64,000 nt of DNA from Pascua guehoae. Taxonomy: Eukaryota > Basidiomycota > Tremellomycetes > Trichosporonales > Trichosporonaceae. Positions 53,896 to 63,440 of the stretch are shown here, piece after piece (position 1 is the first letter of the stretch; every line of letters starts with the position of its first letter). Position numbers and translations under genes: made by a program. The notes below the pieces were generated by a model. The model made no database searches. It was not told where the DNA came from and saw only the letters and a list, made by a program, of their open reading frames with translations. The stretch lies in assembly GCA_001600415.1 (NCBI GenBank), contig BCJX01000003.1, positions 2,170,761-2,234,760 of the forward strand. Direction: 5' to 3'.

Positions 53896-55938
53896 TGTTG
53901 CTGAGCACAGGATACGAGGTGATGAGAAGAAGAACAAAAGTGGGAAGGCTGTTGTGTTTGGGTGCAGCGTCAGTAGCGGCGACTGCTTGCCATTCTGACG
54001 GCCTGTGGTTGGCTGCGCCTGCTGGGCAGCTGTGCCGTCGGGCATCTGACTCTGCGCACGCTGGGCAGCTTGGCCATTGTGCATCGGATGGTTACTTTAC
54101 TCAGACTGGAGACGGGGCGGTGACAGGGTAAACGATAGCGCCATTGCACTCACACTCATTCTGTACTGGCGCAGGGCCTGCGCAGAGGAGAACGGGGCAC
54201 ACCTGACATGGCGACGGAAAGCGGACACGGAGGATGGCCCAACATCAGGGTCAAGTAGCGTTCTTCGTGGTGAGTCAAGGCACTGCACAGCTTGATGTCG
54301 TCTGGCATGCGGTGGGAAGGTGGTAGTGTCGTTGGAGTGGTGGCGACGGTGGTAGTGGAGGCGTGAGGGTCAAGGCGACTCTGCCGCACCGCCGTTTGCG
54401 CGGTGCATAGTTGGCAGACTGGCCATTGAGGTCGAGGGTGCGCGGCCAGGCCGTTTTGCGCTGTGGGTCGAAAGATGGCTGCGTTGGGATGACCAGTCGT
54501 CTTGCGGTGACGGGTTGCGCATCGCGCCGTTGGGACGCGGCAGACGTCCTTTGGTGTCGTGGGTGCTTGGCGCGCCTGATTTGTTTCTCTCGCATCCGCA
54601 GCTGCCATTAGCCTGTCGTGGTAGGGTCCTGCGCAGATTATATTGTTCCCTGAGTAGACAGACCGATCGCGGAGTGTGTCCACTGCGCTGGCGAAGTGCA
54701 GGAAGATTGTGCGCGGGGTCGTGTGGTGTGAAGACGTCTTGTGGTTCAGGCACGCAGCTGGCGCAACTGGTCGCGACGACATACCCTGGGCCACATGGGG
54801 CAACGCGGGGGCACAAGAGCGCAGAGCGGGGCGGGGCGGGGCGACTCACTGGCGATAGCCCAGAGGTTTGTTGATGGTAAATATAATTCCTTGCCTCAGG
54901 AAACACTGGTGCGACTGACAAAAGGGAAAAGAAGTAAGTGGTTGACATTACAATGATGAAATGACGATGACACACCCCCGACACGCCCCGCCCCGCGGCC
55001 CTTTTGCCATGCCGCTGATCTGCGTAAATTGGGCCATTCCCCCACTCGACGCGTGCAACCGCGTGCAGTACATTGCAATCCAGGGAATTACATTACACGT
55101 GCCGACGCCACCCAGGATAGCCAGGATACATACCCTGGGACTGGGGGATACAGGATTCCAACACATCGACCGACCGTCTGGGCCCTACACTCACTGGCAC
55201 GACAACGGCCACCACCACCCTAACTACCCAGCATGCTACCACACAAACCGTCTGGCCGTGCACCGTGGGTCCCAGCCGTCGTCCCGCATTTTCTGCACAT
55301 CGCCAACGGCCGTGCATGCGCCCCTCGGGCCTCTGCGACCTCCACACTGGTTCTTGTCCGTCCTAATCCACATGCTCGCTCTTTACCCGCCGACGCTGCA
55401 CAAACTGCTGCCCGCTGCACCTCGTTTGCCCCACAGCGTACTCAGACCCAGACCAGCTACACAAAATGCAGTACCCTGTGAACTACCATGCACGCCACCG
55501 ACCCTGACGTGCAGACGCTCACCATGTCCCATTTCCGTCGCCGCACCACGCCGCCGCACCACGCCGCCGCACCACGCCCGCTGCACCACGCCCACCGCAC
55601 CACGCCCGTCCACTGCCCAATGGACAGGGTACGACTGGCAACAGGGTCCCAAGAGCGTCGCCGGCCTCCCTTCCAGTGCTGGGCCTCTCCTCCTGTGCTG
55701 GGCCACCATTCCCTTTCCAGGTAAGGCAAGTAGTCAGATAGAGACGTGAGCGATGCCAGAGACTATCCAGGAGCAAACCACGTGGTGGGGGGGCGACCAG
55801 CCATCGCACCGCGGCACCACTCACCACATAAGAGCGCTGCACACTACACTCATCTCACTCATCTTCTTTGCTTAACTCTTGCAAAACAAAAAAAAAAAAA
55901 AAAAAAAACAACAACAAACAAAACAAAACGAAACAAGC
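53896..55938. other. 2-kb intergenic region between divergent array genes 6 and 7
   Basis: Near gene 6 it carries ttctgacggcctgtggttgg (from 53993), the same box as upstream of gene 5. In the middle no gene is supported. At 55545-55612 there is a 12-bp repeat (ccgcaccacgcc type). Next to gene 7 an A run (about 55887-55907) is followed by an A/C-only leader up to the ATG. Confidence 0.5.
53993..54016 (+). promoter_or_regulatory. shared upstream box, gene 6
   Basis: ttctgacggcctgtggttgg followed by ctgc, about 100 bp upstream of the gene 6 start. It matches the boxes upstream of genes 2 and 5. Confidence 0.45.
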
Positions 55939-58144
55939 ATGCTGCCACAGCTTACAGTGGTCCTCGCGCTCGTCGCCGCCTCGGCGGTCGGCGTTGCGCT
56001 CAACTATACGCCCGCCCTCCTCGCCACCAACATTGTCGGCGCTAGCTTCGCCGAGATCGCGGTCGAGTTCTTCGTTCTGGTTGCCGGTCCCCTGTCTACT
56101 CTCGCCGGCGACCTCATCACTGGCGCTAACCACACAGAGTTCGCGCTCAAGGTCATCGTTATCGAGTTCATCGTTCTGGTTATGGGTTGCCTCTCTGCTC
56201 TCTTTGCCACCGACTTTGCCACCGCTAACTACGCAGAGCTCGTGTTCAAGGTCATCGTTCTGGTCACAGGTTCCCTCTCTGCTCTCCTCGCCACCCACAG
56301 TGCCAGTGCTAACTACGCAGGGCTGGTTCTCGAGGTTGTAGTCGCGGCTCTCCTCTCTGCTCTCCTCGGCGACCTCATCGCCGGGGCTGCTAACTACGCA
56401 GAGATCGTGCTCGAGGTTATCGCTCTGGTCGCGGGTCCCGTCTCCGCTCTCCTCGGTGACCTCATGGTCCTTCTCCCTCGTTTGGTAAGCCATTTAGACT
56501 ACTCTGAGCCCCTCACATTGCAGCAGACTAATCTAGCAGCTCTGGCGTCGTTTCCTGGACTTCGGCCGACCTTCGACTATGGCGACATTGGCCCCTCTCT
56601 TCGTCCTCAAGGAGCCCATCTCGCAATTCGACAACCCGGGTCTCTCACTCACCGCCTGGGCTGCGGAAGACCTGAGGCGCACGGTCGACGTTGTGATCCC
56701 TCCTCGTCGCCAGGACCTGGAGCCGCCGATTTCGCTCACCGCCTGGGCTGCCGACGACCTGAAGCGCACGGTTGACATTGTGGTGCCTCCCCCTCGCCAG
56801 GACGCAGAGCCGCCTCTCTCGCTCACGGCCTGGGCGGCAGACGACTTGGAGGCCACGGTCGACATTGCGGAGCCTCCCCGCACGGACTCGGACGGGATGG
56901 GCGCATTCGACTTCGTGGGCGCTTGTTTCTGGGCTGTTCTCCCGCAGGTGCTCATCATGGGCCGCGTTCTCGTCCTCTTCGCCGGCGTCTTCGGCCTTCT
57001 GTTCGTGCTCGCAATCGTGGGCCAAGTTGTCATCGCGTGCCTGGCATCCTGCGTTCTGCTCCTGCTCGTTACCGTGGTTCAAGCTGTCATCTCGGGCCTC
57101 GCGGTAGCCATCAACGGTGCTCGGTTTGTCCTTTTCGCCATCGGTTGTCTGCTCGACGTCGGAGCGTTGATTGTCGTCTGTGCTCTCCTCGCCCCCGTCG
57201 TACTCGTACTGGCTCTGGGCATCGCTCTCTTTGTCTTTGGCGTCGCCCCGCTCGTTTTCGGTCTCGTTCTCATCCTCGTTTTTCGTGGGATCGTCCGCCT
57301 TCTTCGTGGTGTCTTCGCGACGAAGCCTGTCGACTTGTTCGTCCTTGACGAGGCCTCGACTTGCGAGCGTCTTTACCTGGCCTCGATTTGCCAGCGTTGG
57401 CTGCCCGGGTTCCTCCTTAAAGCCATTGTTTTCTACGACAAGGAGGGGTACGACAACGACGGGTTTGACGCCCACGGATACGATCGCTACGGCTACGACC
57501 GCAACGGTTTCGATTTCGACGGCTACGACCACGACTCCTTGAACGCCCAAGGCTTCGATCCCCTGGGCCTCGACTGCGACGGCTACGATGCCAACGGTTT
57601 CAACCTCCTCGACCTCGACCGCGACGGCTACAAGGTTAACGGCTACGATCTGGAGGGCTACGACCGCAACGGGTTCGATGCCGAAGGCTACGACCGCAAC
57701 GGGTTCAATGTCGATGGCTACGACCGCGACTGCCGTGATGCCCAAGGCTTCGATCCATTTGGCTACAACTCCTGGGGTGTCGATGTCCACGGTTTCGACA
57801 GCAGCGGTCGTAATGTCGACGGCTACGACCGCAGTGGTTACGACAGCGACGGCATCGATGAAGACGGGTTTGACCGCGACGGGTTTGACCACGACGGCAT
57901 CGACAAGCAGGGATACGACCGCGACGGCATCCTCCGAGACGACCGCCACTGGGACGACGTGCTCAAGTGCCGTGTTCGCGGCGACTTTGACTCGGACCTC
58001 TACAGCGACATGTTGGCCGCCGCTTCCGCTGCTCGTACCGCGTCTCCCCCTGTCACCCCTCCCCACGCCGCACTCGCCCCTCCCTCGCCAACATGGCCTC
58101 CCGACGAGGAAGCTCCGGAGGACGATGAGTGGGACGCGCTGTAG
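55939..58144 (+). CDS. array gene 7: mosaic membrane protein with three different internal repeat blocks
   Basis: Two exons, 55939-56484 and 56540-58144, 716 residues; 55-nt phase-0 intron (branch actaat, acceptor ctagcag). Exon 2 opens with leucine (LWRRFLDFGRPST) as in most array genes. Residues 1-20 are signal-like (MLPQLTVVLALVAASAVGVA). Residues about 33-180 are five hydrophobic repeats of about 30 residues with ANYAE, a VIVLV-like core and LSALLGDL. Residues about 217-300 are three 29-residue repeats with LSLTAWAADDL, a TVDIV core and PPRQD. Four to six hydrophobic helices follow (about 315-450). Residues about 479-648 are over twenty short Asp/Gly/Tyr units (GYDRNGFD, DGYDxxGxD), with spaced Asp as in calcium-binding loops. 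The tail is Pro-rich and acidic. No known family recognised. Calcium binding is speculation. It is on the opposite strand from genes 1-6. Confidence 0.75.
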
Positions 58145-59535
58145 TCGGAGTATGGATTGTAGTCTCCAGACGCTAGGGTCTTGGACATGGTTGTTCGTAG
58201 TTCTCTTTTGTAATGCATCACCCTTTTGTAGTTCGCCACATTCCCGTGCGACCAGACTAATTAAGCATGCCACACGGGACTCTTTCTCAGGGGTTTGCCG
58301 TGAGAGAAGTAGGATGCCGAGCTCGAGCGCCGAGGCTCTCAGGACGCCGAAGGGTGTTCAGCCTAAACTCGCTCGGCTGCTGACTTGGTGCCGTTGACGC
58401 AAGGGTTCGGATCCAGCGGATGAAAGTGTGGCTTACGGCACCAACACCTCAGTGCCAACCTATCAGGTGGGCATTTGTGCGTATATCTGCTGGCCACGTC
58501 GCTGGCGGATTGAGACTGCCACTTTGAGCCTGCACGTGAGGCCGAGCACAAGTGGCGTCTGGATCAACACAATGGTGCAACTTGTGACCACATGTCCGCC
58601 CTAATGTCATGACTACATGCTATGTTCTACATGTTAAGTCCTGCATGTTATGTCCTGCATGTTATGCATATCCTGCACGATGCCCTGCAAGAGGCCTGTA
58701 TGCGCGCAGCCGAGTTCAAATGTGGCAGTCTCAAAACTTCTCCAGTCGCACCTGTTCAAGGTAGTAGGCGTCATTCCCACCCGATCTCACCTCATTTTCA
58801 CAGCCGCATCCCATCCAAGGTTTTGCTGCTCAGCAAGATGCGACGGTTGGGACAGCGATGTTCCCTAGTCCTCCGAAAAGGCACATGCTCACCTGCTTGG
58901 GCATTGTTCCATAATCACCATAGCTTCATACATGGGTGAGTGTCTTGGTGGAGATGGGGTTGCGCATGGCGCACAGATACTAACTAGCATGTGGCAGTGG
59001 AGCGAGCATCACAGGGAGAGGGCAGGGGGGAACAAAGTCGAAACAAACCACGTCGAGCTTGAGCCGCTCACTCACGCCAGTGCCCATGTCCTCCATGTCC
59101 GCGACGGCCCGCGTCCCCGCTCTGGCTGCTACGAGTCTGTCAGTGCCGTCATTTCACCCCGTCCACACCATCGTCTAATCCACCGCGTGCATCGGGGTCG
59201 ACAAGGGCCTCGGCTTGGAGCAGGCCTGCGCCACGGGCTGATCCTGCCTCGCTATCATCGTACGTTCCCCCGCTCGACCACGAGTCATGCGCACGGGCAT
59301 GCCAGTGACGACTGTTGCTTCCACCACGCCATCGCCACACCTGTTTTCGAGACTGTACATATCTTGACTCTCCCTTCGTTCGTCCTTCGTGGTCGCCGCA
59401 TACACATGGACGCACAAGGCGTGTGCGTTTGCACAAGACGACGAGGCCAAGCAACACCCGGGTGCGGAACCTGTGGACAGCGTGCACTGCAAGTGCGTTG
59501 GGAAAATCCTGACTGAGTCACTCTGGTTGTGCTCA
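58145..59535. other. repeat-bearing region before the gap
   Basis: Contains a diverged MITE-like copy (about 58494-58754) with an interior made of tgcatgttatgtcc repeats. Frames between 58,900 and 59,530 show no conserved motif. No gene supported. Confidence 0.5.
58494..58754 (+). mobile_element. MITE-like element, copy D (diverged)
   Basis: The left part has gattgagactgccactttga. The right part is the inverted aaatgtggcagtctcaaaac followed by ttctccagtcgcacctg. The left terminus is poorly preserved, so the start is approximate. The interior holds a short repeat of ctgcatgttatg. Confidence 0.5.
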
Positions 59536-59627
59536 TGTCGGAGATGGAGGTGCGTGACAGGCCCAGGACGCCATAAGGTGACGGGGACGCCTGTCGCTCG
59601 CGCTCGGCCCCGTCGTACTGGTTGTGC
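59536..59627 (+). repeat. 92-bp direct repeat, left of gap
   Basis: Begins tgtcggagatggaggtgcgt and ends actggttgtgc. It is identical by eye to 59974-60065 on the other side of the N run. Confidence 0.9.
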
Positions 59628-59630
59628 GGA

Positions 59631-59970
59631 NNNNNNNNNNNNNNNNNNNNNNNNNNNNNNNNNNNNNNNNNNNNNNNNNNNNNNNNNNNNNNNNNNNNNN
59701 NNNNNNNNNNNNNNNNNNNNNNNNNNNNNNNNNNNNNNNNNNNNNNNNNNNNNNNNNNNNNNNNNNNNNNNNNNNNNNNNNNNNNNNNNNNNNNNNNNNN
59801 NNNNNNNNNNNNNNNNNNNNNNNNNNNNNNNNNNNNNNNNNNNNNNNNNNNNNNNNNNNNNNNNNNNNNNNNNNNNNNNNNNNNNNNNNNNNNNNNNNNN
59901 NNNNNNNNNNNNNNNNNNNNNNNNNNNNNNNNNNNNNNNNNNNNNNNNNNNNNNNNNNNNNNNNNNNNNN
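59631..59970. other. assembly gap (340 N)
   Basis: Undetermined bases. Because identical 92-bp repeats abut both sides, the gap is probably a collapsed tandem array. The true length need not be 340. Confidence 0.99.
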
Positions 59971-59973
59971 TAG

Positions 59974-60065
59974 TGTCGGAGATGGAGGTGCGTGACAGGC
60001 CCAGGACGCCATAAGGTGACGGGGACGCCTGTCGCTCGCGCTCGGCCCCGTCGTACTGGTTGTGC
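59974..60065 (+). repeat. 92-bp direct repeat, right of gap
   Basis: Second copy of the sequence at 59536-59627. Frames that run through both copies and the gap are meaningless. Confidence 0.9.
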
Positions 60066-61530
60066 CGATGTGCGGGCTTTGTCCCGGGTACCTCGGCGTC
60101 GGGCTCGACGGCCCCCGATAGTAACTGGCGACCGCGGCTCCCTCCCAACGTCGCGTTCAAGCGCGGAAGGTCCGAAGGGGCATCGTGTTGAAATAAGTGT
60201 ACAACAGGAGGGCGAGCCAGGAGAGACACAATGGCACCTTGACCACCTTGACGACAGTGGGTGTTGACGACAGAACGATGCACTGATAGCCAACAAGGAG
60301 ACAATAAAAGTGGAAATTTGCGTCAGCTCGCAAGGCTGGGTGGGGTGCTCTGCAGCTTGGGGCCCGTCACACTAACCTCTCAAATGAGCCCCTCAGCACG
60401 GAGCCATGTCTTCTCAAGGTTGACCCGGTGCCTCATGAGGTCTCGTATGGCAACCGTGTCCTGGTCACCTGGGGCCTATCACATCCTCCAGGTATGACCC
60501 AATCTCTTCCAAAAGATCTTCTTGTGCCTTCCAATCAGCATGCACTTGCGACTAATGCTCACCTTGACATCGGCATGCAGATTGGCGACGTCTTCTTCAT
60601 CCAGTCGTTGCTTCGCCAGAATGGTCAGGCTGCAATGTTATGGTTGCCGCGCTTCCCACGCTGCTCCTTGCATGCCTGACACTGTCGGGGGCCTTTGCGG
60701 ACATTATCCACGGCCGTATCCCGTCATCGTCCTCGATGGGGCCGGGGGAGTCCGAGCCCGACGACCAAAGCCAAGGGCCAGCAGATTACAGCGAAGCGCG
60801 ATGGCTTTGACTGTATCTGTGCAGGGACTCGGGTATCGGGTATGTCCTTACGCAGGGAGGCCGACACGAGGGCTAATCCAAGGCACCGGCCGCTTGGTAC
60901 CGCGACGAGTGGTGACGCAGCCGCGCGGAGAGGAGGGAGTGATGCAGAGCTGTCTCGACTTCAAGTGCTTCGCGCGGCTGATCGCAGAGCTCTTTGAGGG
61001 AGGCGGACTGGGAGCCTGTGTGGGCATGCCAAGCCAGTCAGGGGGGGGGGGGGGGGCAACTGCATGTGGCACCACCTGTGGGGGTGTTGTGGGGGCAAAG
61101 CCGGTGTGGGTTGTCGACGTGGTCGTTTACACCATGGAGGGGCCAAAGGGATTGTAATGAGTGATAGAGCGATACATGAATCGAGCATATCGCACGCGGG
61201 CTGAAATAGCGTCGCGCGGCGGCTCGCGCGACGGGACGACGCGCACGCCCGCGGCGCGCGCGTGCGCCGAGGCTCGAGTCCCTACAACCCTACAACAAAA
61301 GGCAGGTGGCCGCGTGGCCTGTTGTGCGGCTGGAGGCGCGGGGGGAGGCTGAGGTGGGGCCGGTGACTCGGTCTGGGGGTGCACGGGCGGTTGGGTTGTC
61401 GTTGGTGCTTGGGCGGCCACAGTGGGGGGTGCAGGCACAAGCCGGCCTGGGTCGGCAGGAGGTGGTGATGCGGCGTGCATGGGAGGTACACGGACACCTA
61501 TGACTTTTGCGGACACACCTGTACACTCAC
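60066..61530. other. region with one possible small secreted ORF
   Basis: A G run lies at about 61040-61053. Around 61,150 a short stretch (gagcgatacatgaatcgagc) resembles the start of the 160-bp repeat found downstream. Apart from the small ORF at 60640 no gene is supported. Confidence 0.45.
60640..60810 (+). CDS. possible small secreted peptide
   Basis: A 56-codon frame that starts with a textbook signal peptide (MVAALPTLLLACLTLSGAFA, likely cleaved before DIIHG). It continues with a Ser/Pro/acidic stretch (SSSSMGPGESEPDDQSQ) and stops after EARWL. It may be a fragment of a longer spliced gene. The only support is the signal-peptide-like start. Confidence 0.25.
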   Translation: MVAALPTLLLACLTLSGAFADIIHGRIPSSSSMGPGESEPDDQSQGPADYSEARWL

Positions 61531-61534
61531 TGCA

Positions 61535-61700
61535 GATTGTCGAGATGAGAGAAGCGATGCATGAATAATTTAGAAGGGTATGAGTGTTATATACAACTCG
61601 GGAGCGGCGGTGTAGATGGCAGTAAAGACAGCAGGCCGACACTATGGTCGCTATGTGGCAAATGCATGCGAGAGTGGCAGAAGTGCCAATTTGACACGGA
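61535..61700 (+). repeat. 160-bp dispersed repeat, copy 1 (left arm of inverted pair)
   Basis: Starts gtcgagatgagagaagcgat, passes through gtgttatatacaactcggga and ends gagtggcagaagtgcca. It is inverted relative to 62795-62958, from which it differs by scattered changes and small indels. Confidence 0.75.
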
Positions 61701-61789
61701 TTGTGCACAACCACACATCGTTGACATCGCTCCCGGGGAAAGGAACGGGGGAAGCCAGCACAGCTCAAACCGGCCTCGGCTAGACACTA

Positions 61790-61835
61790 CCGGAAAGCAT
61801 TGAGACTGCCACAATGATCCCAGTTACGCTCGACA
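61790..61835 (+). repeat. MITE terminal fragment
   Basis: ccggaaagcattgagactgc followed by cac resembles the left terminus of the MITE-like family (copies A-C). No matching right end was found close by, so this is a fragment. Confidence 0.4.
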
Positions 61836-62056
61836 CTGAGCATGGACGCTCTCCATATCAATCTGATGGTACTATTGTAGAAACTAGAGGATAGAGTGAC
61901 ATGAAGGACGGAGATACGGAGTTTCTACCCTTAAGAGATCGGCGGCGCGCAGCCACAAGATTGTGTCTCTTACAACATGTACGAGGAGGAAGCCGTACAC
62001 GAGGGTGACTTTTGTACCATATGGTGCGTCGTGTAATCTTGCAATTGTACTCCGCG

Positions 62057-62102
62057 GCGAACCTGCAAGTCGGCGAACCTGCACTTCGGCGAACCTGCAA
62101 GT
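62057..62102 (+). repeat. short tandem repeat (cggcgaacctgcaagt)
   Basis: Three imperfect units of about 16 bp built on cgaacctgca, next to the coding-like fragment at 62147. Confidence 0.75.
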
Positions 62103-62146
62103 GGCAACGGTACGACGTCTCGTTCTTCTGGCTACAGGCTGCCGCC

Positions 62147-62515
62147 ATGAACGAGGCACTGGAGACGCTGGGGGACGGTGATTTGGCCAACTGGGCGTAC
62201 ACGGTGGCCAATGCAGTTGGCGTCATCAACACTTCGGCCCTCGGCTCCCCCCTCCCGCGCTCCGCAAGCAGGGGTCGCTTACTGTCCAAGAGCTGGGCAT
62301 TCTCGAGAACACTCCCGGCGCAGTTTACCGCGAAAATGACCCCTATTTTGACAATGTTGCCCTCCAGTATTCGATTGTCCTGCCCGAGCGTGTGGGGGAC
62401 GTTTGGGAGACACGGGGCGTGGCATCAGTATCCTTGCAACCCCGGTACCAGTGGGACGAGAAGGAAGGCCACAAGAGTCAACTCTTAGTACAGTACCTTG
62501 ACGGAGGTGACCACG
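62147..62515 (+). pseudogene. frame-broken gene fragment of unknown family
   Basis: The first frame reads MNEALETLGDGDLANWAYTV and NAVGVINTSALGSPL. Coding-like sequence then continues in another frame as KQGSLTVQELGILENTPGAV, YRENDPYFDNVALQYSIVLP, ERVGDVWETRGVASV and YQWDEKEGHKSQLLVQYLDG. The switch occurs near a C-rich stretch at about 62,249, consistent with a 1- or 2-base indel. Both parts have sensible amino-acid composition, unlike the other frames. No promoter or complete ends. It lies between the two arms of the inverted repeat, so it may be cargo captured by that element. Confidence 0.4.
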
Positions 62516-62794
62516 CCCAGTATCACTGTTATTCTCTGTTGCGCATTCTGATCATGCCCAAGCTCCATGTGGCAGTCTCGCACTGTAGCAAAAAGTATTG
62601 ACACCGTCTTATCACGTATATAGACACCAGAGGGCCGCAGAGGGGAAGGAGAGAACCAAAACACACAGAAGGCTTGGAGCCTGCAGGCTAACTGCATAAC
62701 GGTCTGTGCAGAGTATGGACACGGGTCTAAGGTGTTGTGGACAACGTTGCATGAGACGGGTACGATCACGAGCGAGGCTACTCAAGTACTAGAG

Positions 62795-62958
62795 TGCCTG
62801 TCAAAGTGGCACTTCTGCCACTCTCGCATCCACTTGCCACATAGCCGCCATAGCGTCCGCCTGCTCTCTATACCGCCGCTCCCTAGTTGTATATAACACC
62901 CATGTCCTTCTATATTATTCATGCATCGCATCTTCTCTCATCTCGACAGTGCCGACAA
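62795..62958 (-). repeat. 160-bp dispersed repeat, copy 2 (right arm of inverted pair)
   Basis: The reverse complement of this stretch aligns end to end with 61535-61700 (gtcgagatgagagaagatgc at the outer end). With copy 1 it brackets about 1.1 kb. Confidence 0.75.
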
Positions 62959-63111
62959 TCTAGAGGGCCGACGGGGGCGCGTGGCCGGCCACTTGGCGAG
63001 ACGGCGAGGCCGAGCCTCTGTAATCTCAGATTCCACATGAGGGACACAGCCCTCCAGAGGACTGACGGGAACATGGGTGGGTATAGACTGCAGCACACCT
63101 TCTCTCAATCC

Positions 63112-63270
63112 TCTTGTGAATAGGAATACGAGCCCAAGGGCGAACATCATTGCAGCTGTGTATCGAACTGATCCACCGTAACAAGTTCTCAGCCATGAGA
63201 ATACTTTAATTCCTGTAGGAACTGCAATACTCACAATTGCAGCTGTGAAGTAAGCTCGTGCATCTACATC
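63112..63270 (-). pseudogene. cox1 (fragment): NUMT: fragment of mitochondrial cytochrome c oxidase subunit I
   Basis: The minus strand encodes [40 protein letters not shown] and [12 protein letters not shown]. This is the conserved central part of COX1, where helix-connecting DVDTRAYFTAAT, IPTGIKIFSWL and the YGGS motif are almost invariant. Homology stops abruptly at both sides: downstream the frame becomes unrelated, upstream it meets a nuclear repeat. Base composition is AT-richer than the surroundings. It is a nuclear insertion of mitochondrial DNA, not a functional gene. Confidence 0.88.
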
Positions 63271-63276
63271 AAGTAG

Positions 63277-63440
63277 GTCAAGATGAGCGAACAAGCGATT
63301 CATGAATGGCATAGAGGGACACGAGTGTTATATACAACTTGGGAGCGGCAGTATGGACACAAGGCCGACGCTATGACCAACGCTGTGGTCACATGTGGCG
63401 GACGGTGGCAGAGGTGCCACTTTGACACCTCTTGCGGTGA
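63277..63440 (+). repeat. 160-bp dispersed repeat, copy 3
   Basis: Contains agcgattcatgaatggcata, gtgttatatacaacttggga and ggtggcagaggtgccacttt in the same order as copies 1 and 2. It is more diverged and directly abuts the NUMT. Confidence 0.65.

Noticed and set aside
59175..60304. Long frames crossing the N gap
   Set aside because: Most of their length is undetermined bases, and both sides are the same 92-bp repeat.
62938..63312. Functional COX1-related gene
   Set aside because: Only about 53 residues of COX1 are present. Both sides run into unrelated sequence, and there is no way to reconstitute a subunit. Called as a NUMT.
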